This document shows, piece by piece, positions 1-6,315 of a stretch of DNA of 21,302 bases. The notes beneath the pieces were generated by a model, which ran no database searches, was not told the origin of the DNA, and worked only from the letters and a program-made list of their open reading frames with translations. Source of the DNA: a virus. Each line of letters begins with the position of its first letter. Positions within the stretch are counted from its first letter, which is position 1. The position numbers and the translations under genes are program-made. The stretch is taken from positions 1-21,302 of IMG/VR virus record IMGVR_UViG_3300032156_000088; one strand, written 5' to 3'.

Positions 1-2
1 GA

Positions 3-131
3 AGCGAAGCACAATTCGCAAGAGTCGAAGCCGAGAAGATCGTGGACCGCGCAGACGACAAGCTGGCATTGATCCATGAACGAGTACGCACACATCAGAT
101 TGCACCAATGGATCTCGGAGGTGGAAAGTGA
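3..131 (+). CDS. C-terminal end of an unknown protein (partial)
   Basis: The frame starting at base 3 is open from the window edge to a TGA at 129-131 and gives 42 residues. It is the only frame open from the edge through this region: the other two reach stops near positions 70-80. The fragment is charged and probably helical (EAEKIVDRADDKLALIHERV) and ends in a Gly-rich tail. The downstream gene starts inside its last codons (GTGA, 128-131), which suggests coupled translation. I do not recognise the family. A gene here, just before the lysis cassette, could be any small late or terminase-region protein. The true start lies outside the window. Confidence 0.5.
   Translation, partial: SEAQFARVEAEKIVDRADDKLALIHERVRTHQIAPMDLGGGK
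117..122 (+). promoter_or_regulatory. Strong ribosome binding site for the GTG start at 128
   Basis: GGAGGT lies 5 nt upstream of the GTG at 128 and nearly matches the anti-Shine-Dalgarno core. It is the main reason for accepting the short GTG-initiated ORF that follows as a real gene. Confidence 0.65.
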
Positions 132-274
132 ATCCGGTGGATGCCATGAACCTGAGTGACCGCGCGAAATACATGGCACTGCTGCACACAGCGGTAGCAA
201 CAGCAGACGCGGAAGAGGCCATCAGCGTGCTCGTCGAGGCAATCACGATCATTGAAAAATATCGACCGGAGTGA
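128..274 (+). CDS. Small hypothetical phage protein, 48 aa
   Basis: A GTG-initiated ORF of 48 residues overlaps the preceding stop as GTGA and has a near-perfect Shine-Dalgarno sequence at 117-122. It fills the space exactly: its TGA (272-274) is three bases before the amidase ATG at 277. The protein looks all-helical and slightly acidic, with Ala, Val and Ile spaced as in an amphipathic helix (residues about 18-43, AVATADAEEAISVLVEAITI). There is no signal peptide or membrane segment. I do not recognise a family. An internal ATG at 146 could also serve as a start but lacks an equally good ribosome binding site. Its position makes it a member of the lysis/late operon. Confidence 0.6.
   Translation: MNPVDAMNLSDRAKYMALLHTAVATADAEEAISVLVEAITIIEKYRPE
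268..271 (+). promoter_or_regulatory. Ribosome binding site that decides the amidase start
   Basis: GGAG at 268-271 is 5 nt from the ATG at 277. An alternative GTG at 271 would overlap this GGAG, leaving no usable spacing. The ATG at 277 is therefore preferred. Confidence 0.5.
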
Positions 275-276
275 AC

Positions 277-771
277 ATGCGAAAGATCAATCTCATCGTC
301 ATCCATTGCACGGCATCCCCCAACGGTAGGCCGATGTCGATCAGCCAGATCCGGAAAGAGCATATGCAGCGCGGCTTCTCGGACATCGGGTACCATTACG
401 TCATCAATGTAGACGGGTCCATAATGAAGGGGCGTCCCGAGCAACTGGTCGGAGCGCACGCGAAGGACCACAATGCAAATAGCCTGGGGATTGCTCTCGT
501 TGGAGGTCTTGGTGGTCCCGACAAACTGAATCCAGGAAAGTTCACGGACGCGCAGTGGGACAGCCTCAAGACGCTTGTGGTAGACCTGTCGCTGCACTTT
601 CCAGGAATGGGCGTCACGGGGCATCGTGATCTGAGCCCCGACTTGGATGGTGATGGCCAGATAGAGCCGAGCGAATGGATCAAGCTGTGTCCAACATTTG
701 ACGTTGGGGACTGGCTGGCAGCAGGGATGAGGCCAGAGCCGGCACACGTATTGGAGCCGCCCAATGCCTAG
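277..771 (+). CDS. N-acetylmuramoyl-L-alanine amidase, T7-lysozyme type endolysin (Amidase_2 fold)
   Basis: This endolysin should cleave the amide bond between MurNAc and L-Ala in peptidoglycan. The 164-residue protein is close to T7 lysozyme (about 150). Visible T7-type signatures, numbered from the ATG at 277, are VIHCTAS with zinc-ligand His10, GYHYVINVDG with the catalytic-region Tyr39/Tyr41, GAHAKDHNANSLGIALVGG, GHRDLSPD with zinc-ligand His116, and K136-L-C138-P with catalytic-type Lys136 and zinc-ligand Cys138. Between the second His and the Cys there is an extra loop, D-L-D-G-D-G-Q-I-E-P-S-E (residues 122-133), that matches an EF-hand calcium loop and is absent from T7 lysozyme. No signal peptide is present, so export should depend on the holin encoded two genes downstream. 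The 3' end overlaps the next gene by 8 nt. Confidence 0.93.
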   Translation: MRKINLIVIHCTASPNGRPMSISQIRKEHMQRGFSDIGYHYVINVDGSIMKGRPEQLVGAHAKDHNANSLGIALVGGLGGPDKLNPGKFTDAQWDSLKTLVVDLSLHFPGMGVTGHRDLSPDLDGDGQIEPSEWIKLCPTFDVGDWLAAGMRPEPAHVLEPPNA

Positions 772-955
772 ACGCACAACAGACCCCTGCATTCCAGGAG
801 AATTCAAGATTGGGAGCGAAAAGCTGTATGCGTCCATGCCTATCTCCCTGCTGGCGCGGCTGGACGACTATGTGCAACAGGCTGGAGTCACTAAATCATC
901 AGTGGTGAAAGCTGCACTGATCAGCTATTTGGAGGCCAAGGGAGGCACATCTTGA
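764..955 (+). CDS. Small ribbon-helix-helix (Arc/CopG-like) putative DNA-binding protein, 63 aa
   Basis: The ATG at 764 overlaps the amidase stop and is preceded by GGAG (753-756) at 7 nt. After a polar N-terminal arm of about 20 residues comes a ribbon-helix-helix layout: a short strand (about 21-27, LYASMPI), helix A (about 28-41, SLLARLDDYVQQAG), a turn at T43-K-S, and helix B (about 44-59, KSSVVKAALISYLEAK). This pattern of a basic strand plus two helices with the G-x-T/S-x-S turn is typical of Arc, Mnt and CopG dimers that bind operators. The assignment rests on this pattern only. The gene is coupled to the holin downstream (TTGA overlap). A role in controlling late or lysis expression is inference; it could also be a structural helper without DNA binding. 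Confidence 0.6.
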   Translation: MPRRTTDPCIPGEFKIGSEKLYASMPISLLARLDDYVQQAGVTKSSVVKAALISYLEAKGGTS

Positions 956-1206
956 TCGAGCGACTGACGCGGTTTCTGTCGGGAGGCACAGCGGAGAGTT
1001 CACGACGGCTGATCGGCTGGCAGAGCGCAGTGGTGTTAGCACTGTTGGCCATCGCCTTGACTGAGGCCATTTCTTTCCGTGCCCACCATGAGTCCTGGGA
1101 CGTGGGCACCAATCTGCTCGCGGCGTTTTTGGCTGTGGGCGGGTACCTGTCCTGGCTGGCGAAGAGCGTTTTCATGAAGCCGAAAGACCCGGAGGACAAG
1201 CCATGA
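952..1206 (+). CDS. Putative holin, two membrane segments, TTG start
   Basis: The 84-residue protein has two likely membrane helices, at about 20-42 (LIGWQSAVVLALLAIALTEA) and 50-74 (NLLAAFLAVGGYLSWLAKSV). They are joined by a short hydrophilic loop (FRAHHESWD), and the C-terminus is charged (KPKDPEDKP). This is the topology of class II holins, which permeabilise the inner membrane at a set time and release the amidase. The start is the TTG at 952, overlapping the previous stop as TTGA and preceded by GGGAGG (940-945) at 6 nt. There is no other Met before residue 75, so a classical dual-start antiholin is not evident. Function rests on size, topology and position between amidase and spanin. 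Confidence 0.75.
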   Translation: MIERLTRFLSGGTAESSRRLIGWQSAVVLALLAIALTEAISFRAHHESWDVGTNLLAAFLAVGGYLSWLAKSVFMKPKDPEDKP

Positions 1207-1856
1207 TCCGCCCAGCGCAGGTTCTCTCGTGGATTCTGGCGGGAATCCTGGCATGCGGAGTGGGCTTCTTCCTGCTCAACGATTACCACCAGCGGCGATA
1301 CGACGCAGCACAAACAACGGCATCAATACTGAAAGGGGAACGGGATGCGGCGATGGAAGCAGCCGGGGCAGCGGAAAAGCGCCAGGCCGAAGCCTCACGC
1401 GAAGTCACGATTGCAGCGGAAGCAGCCGGGGCAGCAGACCAGAACGTGGCGAAGCTCAAGGCACGACTGGCTGCCGTCCAGAAGACACTCGCATCATTAC
1501 CTGCTGTTCCAGGGAATCCCGTGGTCCCTGGGACTGCGGATTCCCTGGGGGTACCTGATGTTCCTGGCCACGATCCAGAGAAGGCTGCAATGGCTGATTT
1601 GATCGCAGGGCAGGACCAGGAAATCCAGGCGCTCAAGCTGGAGATCGGGGCACAGGAGCATCTGGTCTTCGAGATGCAGGGCGTCATCAACAGCCAGAAG
1701 AAGGCGCTGGACCTGGGCTTTCAGCGGGAACGCGCCCTGGAGATTGCCCTGGACGCGCAGAAGCACGTCGCCAAGGCGGGGAAATGGATGGGGCGATTCC
1801 AGGGGTTCCTGATCGGTGTGGGGGCTGGGTATGCAACCAAGAGTGGTAGGATGTAG
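1203..1856 (+). CDS. Putative spanin (Rz-like membrane-anchored coiled-coil protein), 217 aa
   Basis: The ATG at 1203 overlaps the holin stop (ATGA) and follows GGAGGA (1191-1196) at 6 nt. Residues about 6-25 form one hydrophobic segment (VLSWILAGILACGVGFFLL). It is followed by an Ala/Glu/Lys-rich helical region (about 30-97), a Pro/Gly/Val-rich stretch (100-125, several VPG), a second helical region (about 128-190), and a C-terminal Gly-rich hydrophobic patch (RFQGFLIGVGAGYA). An N-terminal anchor followed by a periplasmic coiled coil fits an inner-membrane spanin, which disrupts the outer membrane at lysis. No Rz1-like lipoprotein ORF with a lipobox is visible in the other frames. Cys18 follows Ile-Leu-Ala, which is only a poor lipobox, so a single-protein (u-)spanin is possible but unproven. 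Confidence 0.6.
   Translation: MIRPAQVLSWILAGILACGVGFFLLNDYHQRRYDAAQTTASILKGERDAAMEAAGAAEKRQAEASREVTIAAEAAGAADQNVAKLKARLAAVQKTLASLPAVPGNPVVPGTADSLGVPDVPGHDPEKAAMADLIAGQDQEIQALKLEIGAQEHLVFEMQGVINSQKKALDLGFQRERALEIALDAQKHVAKAGKWMGRFQGFLIGVGAGYATKSGRM
1355..1435 (+). repeat. 18-bp direct repeat inside the spanin gene, 63-bp period
   Basis: GGAAGCAGCCGGGGCAGC occurs at 1355-1372 and again at 1418-1435. The 63-bp offset is 21 codons, or three heptads, so both copies encode EAAGAA in the same coiled-coil register. This suggests internal duplication of a coiled-coil unit. Confidence 0.8.
1509..1548 (+). repeat. 11-bp perfect inverted repeat in the spanin gene
   Basis: CCAGGGAATCC (1509-1519) is the exact reverse complement of GGATTCCCTGG (1538-1548). 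The 18-nt spacer contains a further small palindrome, GTCCCTGGGAC (1524-1534). The element lies in the Pro/Gly/Val-rich segment of the spanin. An mRNA hairpin is possible. No U-tract follows, so it is not an ordinary terminator. Confidence 0.7.
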
Positions 1857-1860
1857 TTGC

Positions 1861-1868
1861 AAAAGGGG
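1861..1868 (+). promoter_or_regulatory. Ribosome binding site that sets the portal start at 1875
   Basis: AAAAGGGG at 1861-1868 ends 6 nt before the ATG at 1875. The TTG at 1857, directly after the spanin stop, is in the same frame but has no comparable site upstream, so ATG 1875 is chosen. Confidence 0.5.
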
Positions 1869-1874
1869 CTTGGA

Positions 1875-4118
1875 ATGGCGAAAAAAAATGAAAACCCGGA
1901 TCAAGTGCTCCTCCAGCGGATCAGGGATCGCCGCAAGCAGGCTGAAGATGCGGAATCCTGGCGTGAGGACTGCCTTGCTGACTTGATCTTCTGCGATCCC
2001 AAGCGGCAATGGCCCGAGTCCATTCGCCGTGAGCGTGAGGCAGAAGGGCGGCCCTGCCTGACAGTGGACCGGATCGGAGCATTCCGGCATCAGCTCATCA
2101 ATGATTTCAGGCAGAACAGGCAGTCAATCCGTGTCCAGCCCGTGGGAGACGGGGACGATATCGAGACGGCCCAGATTCGACAAGGGCTAATTCGGCATAT
2201 CGAATACGATTCAACGGCAGATATCGCCTACGATACGGCATTCGAGGGCCAGGCAATGGCAGGATTCGGGTTTGCCCGTGTCTACGCTGAATATGAGAAC
2301 CCCGAATCATTTGACCAGGTGCTGAAGATTGGGATGATCCCCAATCAGTTCATGGCCCACATTGATCCCGCCAGCGTTATGCCAGACGGATCAGATTCCA
2401 ACTGGGCATTCGTGGAAGAGGATCTAACCCTAGAGGCGTATCAGGAAGCCTACCCGGACTCGAAGGTAGGGAATTGCAGTGCCAAGGATTGGGATACTGT
2501 TGGCAATACCGCTCCAGACTGGATCTCCAAGGATTCTGTCAGGGTGGCGGATTACTACGAACGCAACCGTGTTGTGACGAAGATCACAGACCCGAACACC
2601 GGCCAGACCAGAGATTCCTACCGCCTGGAAGTCAAGATATACAAAACCAATGGCATTGAGATCCTGGAACGGGGCGACTGGGTGGAGGATCATATCCCTG
2701 TTGTGCCGTTCTATGGTGAAACGCTGTTGATCGACGGGAAACTGACTCATTCGGGCCTGATTCGGGGTGCCAAAGACCCCGCCATGCTCTTCAATTTCAT
2801 GAAGACTGCCCAGGCTGAGGCCATCGCACTCACCCCCAAAGCGCCTTATATCGGGCCTTTCGCTGCCAAGGCCGGTTTCGAGAAGGAATGGGCGGCAGCT
2901 AACCGAAAGAACCAGGATTACCTGCCATACAACCATACGGATGATCGCGGGAATCCTATCCCTGCCCCGCAGAGGCAGTTTGCCCAGGCTGATATCGGAG
3001 CGATTACCCAGGCGATGGAGGGCTGTGAGAATGATATGAAGGCCGCTGTTGGCATGTATGACGCCAATCTAGGCAATCGGGAAGGTTCTCAGTCCGGGGT
3101 AGCCATTCGGAACCTTGCAGCGCAGGGGCAGACGGGAAACTTCCACTATCAGGACAATTTCAACAGATCTCTGAGGCATATTGGCCGGATCATCAACAAC
3201 GCAATTCCGAAGGTCTACGATAATGCCCGGATTCTGAGAATCATCAAGGAAGATGACTCCCAGGAGATGATAGGGGTCAACGGGGCGCAGGCCGATGGGC
3301 AAGAGAAGGCGTATGACCTAACCCAAGGCCGGTACGATGTCGTTGTCACGGCTGGACCGTCCTACGCAAGCAAGAGGGCTGAGAACCTGGCCGTGATGAT
3401 CGAGCTTTCCAAGGTCATCCCCGGATTCGCGGAGATCGGCGGGGATCTCATGGTATCCCAAATGGATACTCCCATTGCCCGACAGATCCAGGAGCGGCTC
3501 AAGAAGTCCCTGCCTCCCCAATTCCAGGACAAGAAGCCCGGGCAGGGAGAACTACCGCCTGAGATCCAGCAGAAGCTCCAGCAATACGAGCAGACGATCG
3601 ACCAGATGACCGAAGCCTTGAACAAGGCTCACGATTCGATCGATCAGAAGACTCTTGAGCTTGATGTAAAGCGCGATGTCGCCTTGATCCAGCAGAAAAC
3701 CGAGCTAATCAAGGTTATTGCCACCATGGAAGGACAAGCGGCCCATACGCTCCTGGCCCACGAGCTTCAGCAGGCCCAGGCGAGTATTGACGCCTATGGT
3801 TTCGGCTCCGGAGGCCCAAGCGATCCCGAGATGGAACAGCAGGAGCCCATGGAAGCCCCAACGGAACAGCCCATGGAAGAGATGCCCATGGAAGAGCCAT
3901 TGACTGAAGAGCCCTTGGAGCCCGAGGAATACATCGAGCCCGAGCCCCCACCCCCAACGCCCCAGGAGCTGCACGATGCGGCGATGGTTCAAGCGTTGGA
4001 AAATCAGAGCCAAGCACTAGGCGCAATCGCGCAAGCACTCGACAAGCTATCAGCGCCTAAGAGGTTGATCACGGATAAGATGGGTAGGCCAATCGGAGTG
4101 GAGTCTGTCAATGGTTAG
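1875..4118 (+). CDS. Portal protein, P22 gp1 family
   Basis: The 747-residue protein is close to P22 gp1 (725). Such proteins form the dodecameric DNA-entry ring at one capsid vertex, nucleate assembly and dock the terminase and tail. Family features include the N-terminal helical block (about 12-45) with WREDCLADLIFC, the segment RPCLTVDRIGAFRHQLINDF leading to QNRQSIRV (about 65-85), and then FEGQAMAGFGFARVYAEYEN with P-x-x-F-M-A-H-I-D-P-x-S (about 120-165). A long predicted coiled coil (about 560-620) follows, and the last ~100 residues contain an acidic Met/Pro/Glu tail (about 650-685). ATG 1875 is preferred over TTG 1857. The 3' end overlaps the next gene by 8 nt. P22 places terminase genes just before the portal; here lysis genes occupy that place and no terminase is seen. 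Confidence 0.95.
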   Translation: MAKKNENPDQVLLQRIRDRRKQAEDAESWREDCLADLIFCDPKRQWPESIRREREAEGRPCLTVDRIGAFRHQLINDFRQNRQSIRVQPVGDGDDIETAQIRQGLIRHIEYDSTADIAYDTAFEGQAMAGFGFARVYAEYENPESFDQVLKIGMIPNQFMAHIDPASVMPDGSDSNWAFVEEDLTLEAYQEAYPDSKVGNCSAKDWDTVGNTAPDWISKDSVRVADYYERNRVVTKITDPNTGQTRDSYRLEVKIYKTNGIEILERGDWVEDHIPVVPFYGETLLIDGKLTHSGLIRGAKDPAMLFNFMKTAQAEAIALTPKAPYIGPFAAKAGFEKEWAAANRKNQDYLPYNHTDDRGNPIPAPQRQFAQADIGAITQAMEGCENDMKAAVGMYDANLGNREGSQSGVAIRNLAAQGQTGNFHYQDNFNRSLRHIGRIINNAIPKVYDNARILRIIKEDDSQEMIGVNGAQADGQEKAYDLTQGRYDVVVTAGPSYASKRAENLAVMIELSKVIPGFAEIGGDLMVSQMDTPIARQIQERLKKSLPPQFQDKKPGQGELPPEIQQKLQQYEQTIDQMTEALNKAHDSIDQKTLELDVKRDVALIQQKTELIKVIATMEGQAAHTLLAHELQQAQASIDAYGFGSGGPSDPEMEQQEPMEAPTEQPMEEMPMEEPLTEEPLEPEEYIEPEPPPPTPQELHDAAMVQALENQSQALGAIAQALDKLSAPKRLITDKMGRPIGVESVNG
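3845..3894 (+). repeat. Three 11-bp repeats in the acidic tail of the portal gene
   Basis: GCCCATGGAAG occurs at 3845-3855, 3869-3879 and 3884-3894, all in one reading frame and each encoding Pro-Met-Glu. The segment codes for a low-complexity Pro/Met/Glu run near the portal C-terminus. The identical codons point to recent slippage or duplication rather than protein-level constraint alone. Confidence 0.75.
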
Positions 4119-4416
4119 CTCTGTGGTAGGTTCGGCAATTGTGGACTTCGGAGCATTCCCAGGTCTAAACGAGGTATCTGTCCCGGTCACAGGCCAGGAC
4201 GATATAGCCGCAGACGCGCTCTGTGAGGCTTGGGTTGTGGGCGTTGCTACCGTAGACCACACGGTAAACGATCATGCCTACGCGTCCACACTCATGCACC
4301 CCGTATGCTCTGCGGCGAATGCCGGAGTAGGTTTTACTATCTATTGCAATTCAACAGAGAAGATGCAGGGCAAGTTCAACCTCAATTGGGTTTGGTATAA
4401 CCCGGCGATAGCTTAG
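4111..4416 (+). CDS. Putative small virion-associated protein, 101 aa
   Basis: The ATG overlaps the portal stop by 8 nt and follows GGAG (4100-4103) at 7 nt. The protein looks all-beta and has no signal peptide. Recognisable pieces are the N-terminal VDFGAFPGLNEVSVPVTGQ and the aromatic C-terminal NLNWVWYNP. I recall similar small proteins in other tailed-phage head clusters, without an assigned function, so this is probably a known but uncharacterised structural family. It sits with the 485-residue beta protein, and the two are probably partners. Head decoration or surface attachment is inference from position and predicted beta content. Confidence 0.75.
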   Translation: MVSSVVGSAIVDFGAFPGLNEVSVPVTGQDDIAADALCEAWVVGVATVDHTVNDHAYASTLMHPVCSAANAGVGFTIYCNSTEKMQGKFNLNWVWYNPAIA

Positions 4417-4424
4417 GAGCTAAC

Positions 4425-5882
4425 ATGGCACTCGACAATAATCTTGTATCTATCGCAGGAACCGCACTCGTAGCAGCCAATGGGCTGCCGGTTGACGTGA
4501 AAGGCGGGGCGATTGATGTATTTTACGAGAATGACGCCGGGACTATCACCGGGAACCCGGATTCTCTGTCCCCAGAAGTGGATGGAGACTACCGTCTGAG
4601 AACCGGCTCGGATCTCATGCTAGACAATGAGATCATCAGCTATACAGCGCAGAATACAGGTAAACATCTCTACAACAATACGACGATGACTATGGCATGG
4701 GCGATTGGTGGCCTGAGTTCCAACGCCTCCGGCATCACAACCACTACCACGGGCGTCCTGTTCACGACGAGGGCATTCTTCCCGGTCTACGGCAGTTCCT
4801 CGCTCTATTGCGAGTCTGCCATCTCGTTTGATGCGTCTCCGACAACCAATACGCAGATCGACTTTGGGCTGTTCCTGCCTAATGCGGCGAATCCATTCAA
4901 TCCAACGGACGGTGTTAGTTTCAGGCTCACAAGCGCGGGTATGCAGGGTATCGTCAATTTCAACACCTCCGAGACTTCCACGGGCATTTTCCCGATTTCC
5001 AGCACTGACGCTACCCCGTGGACCTACACCCTAAACAAGAAATACCAATTCATCATCGTCATTACTCAGCGCGGGGCAGAGTTCTGGATTGATAGTGTTT
5101 TGTATGGGGTTATCCCTGTTCCACAGGGGTTAGGCCAGATTTGCGCGTCCGCATCTCTTCCGTATTCGTTCCGCCATGCTATCGCGGGTGGTGCGGCTGG
5201 GGCGGTCCTGAAGTGTAATCTGGCCTATTACAGCGTGTCTCTCGGCGGTCCCGCGATCATCACCACGCCTAGCACGAATGGCGCTAGGACGATGGGCAGC
5301 TATCAGGGGCTCTCGGGTGGAACGATGGGTAGCATCAACCTTATCGGAACTATCACGACGGGCAACGTAGCCAATCCTACGCCAGCGGTTCCTACTACCA
5401 CAACGGCGGCGCTAGGTTCGGGGCTTGGTGGGAGGTTTTGGGAGACTTGCACCCTAGCAGTCAATACAGACGCAATCGTCATGAGCTATCAGGTTCCAGC
5501 AGGGGCGGTAGCTACTCCAGGCCGTAGGCTAGTGCTCCGAGGTATCTACCTGTCCTCACACGTCCAGACGGTCATAGCAGGCGGCCCATGGGTGGACGAA
5601 TGGTTCCTCGCGTTTGGTCATACTTCAGTATCGCTGGCCACTACAGAGGCCGCCACAACCAAGGCACCACGCCGCGTCATGTTGCCGTTCACCCAGCCCG
5701 TGACACTCAACCAGGCTGTATCGACGGTTGTAAACCAGATTACCGACTTTGTAGACTTCGGGGATGCACCCATTTTTGTCAACCCTGGCGAGTTCATCCA
5801 ACTTTGCAAGCGCCGAATTGGAACAGTCGGCACAAGTGGGGTAATCGTCCACAACATCACCCCGGTCTACGGCTGGGAATAA
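4425..5882 (+). CDS. Large beta-rich putative virion structural protein, 485 aa
   Basis: The start is ATG 4425 with AGGAG (4415-4419) at 5 nt. The protein is rich in Gly, Thr, Ser, Ile and Val with few charges, as in phage surface proteins. The N-terminal ~70 residues include VDGDYRLRTGSDLMLDNE. Residues about 75-280 resemble a jelly-roll or concanavalin-like lectin layout (IDFGLFLPNAANPF, KKYQFIIVITQRGAEFWIDS, RHAIAGGAAG). A Gly/Thr linker (about 285-335) leads to a C-terminal beta domain with RRLVLRGIYLSS, FLAFGHTSVSL and IFVNPGEFIQL, ending in GWE. I recall this architecture from other phage genomes as an unnamed structural protein. The portal-scaffold position suggests head decoration or a head fibre. 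Glycan binding is inference only. Confidence 0.75.
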   Translation: MALDNNLVSIAGTALVAANGLPVDVKGGAIDVFYENDAGTITGNPDSLSPEVDGDYRLRTGSDLMLDNEIISYTAQNTGKHLYNNTTMTMAWAIGGLSSNASGITTTTTGVLFTTRAFFPVYGSSSLYCESAISFDASPTTNTQIDFGLFLPNAANPFNPTDGVSFRLTSAGMQGIVNFNTSETSTGIFPISSTDATPWTYTLNKKYQFIIVITQRGAEFWIDSVLYGVIPVPQGLGQICASASLPYSFRHAIAGGAAGAVLKCNLAYYSVSLGGPAIITTPSTNGARTMGSYQGLSGGTMGSINLIGTITTGNVANPTPAVPTTTTAALGSGLGGRFWETCTLAVNTDAIVMSYQVPAGAVATPGRRLVLRGIYLSSHVQTVIAGGPWVDEWFLAFGHTSVSLATTEAATTKAPRRVMLPFTQPVTLNQAVSTVVNQITDFVDFGDAPIFVNPGEFIQLCKRRIGTVGTSGVIVHNITPVYGWE

Positions 5883-6281
5883 ATGAGCCTTCTCCTGGCA
5901 ATCCTGCAAGCTATCACCCCTCCGGACACTAAAAACCAGTTCGGAGGGGGGATGTTTGTGCAGGTACTCAGGAAGAAGAAACACCCCAATCCAGTTCCGC
6001 CAAGGTTCATCGAATATCCAGCAGACGCGAAGGTGTGGGAAGGATTCAAGGAGTTCCCCAACTCCACAGGGAGACACATTCTCCCCGTCAGGCAGAAAAC
6101 GCAGCCGAAGCGATACAAAGGTGCAAGGAAACCTGTTGGCGTTATCAGTCTGGCGAAACTGGCTGCCAATGGAGGTCCGGTAAAGCAGAACATCGAGCGA
6201 TTACTGATCGCGGAATTAGAGACACAAGCGCGAAGAAACAATAATGACGCCTTGGCAGTGCTGCTGCTTTTGGCTTCCTAA
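5883..6281 (+). CDS. Hypothetical protein in the head cluster, 132 aa
   Basis: The ATG begins directly after the preceding TAA, with GGGA (5875-5878) four bases upstream. The protein starts with a short hydrophobic helix (SLLLAILQAITP). A basic, Pro-rich middle follows (LRKKKHPNPVPPRFIEYP and RQKTQPKRYKGARKP), then a helical C-terminal third (about 100-132) ending in a Leu/Ala-rich stretch (ALAVLLLLAS). It is strongly basic, unlike its acidic neighbour the scaffold. No family is recognised. A minor head protein or nucleic-acid-contacting factor would fit the charge and position, but neither is shown. Confidence 0.65.
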   Translation: MSLLLAILQAITPPDTKNQFGGGMFVQVLRKKKHPNPVPPRFIEYPADAKVWEGFKEFPNSTGRHILPVRQKTQPKRYKGARKPVGVISLAKLAANGGPVKQNIERLLIAELETQARRNNNDALAVLLLLAS

Positions 6282-6315
6282 CCAAACTGGCGGAATACGC
6301 TGGTAGGAGAACAAG

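Noticed and set aside
1229-1602. Possible embedded o-spanin (Rz1-like) in alternative frames of the spanin gene
   Set aside because: Neither alternative frame has a signal peptide followed by a lipobox. The Cys residues in the +1 frame are not preceded by a hydrophobic segment.
1878-1890. A-rich slippery heptamer (A AAA AAT) at the start of the portal gene
   Set aside because: A frameshift at codons 3-5 would give only a short peptide, there is no alternative ORF to join, and a lysine-rich start is ordinary.
1497-2090. 197-codon antisense frame across the spanin-portal junction
   Set aside because: It crosses two well-supported genes, lacks a ribosome binding site, and has a composition expected of chance antisense translation.
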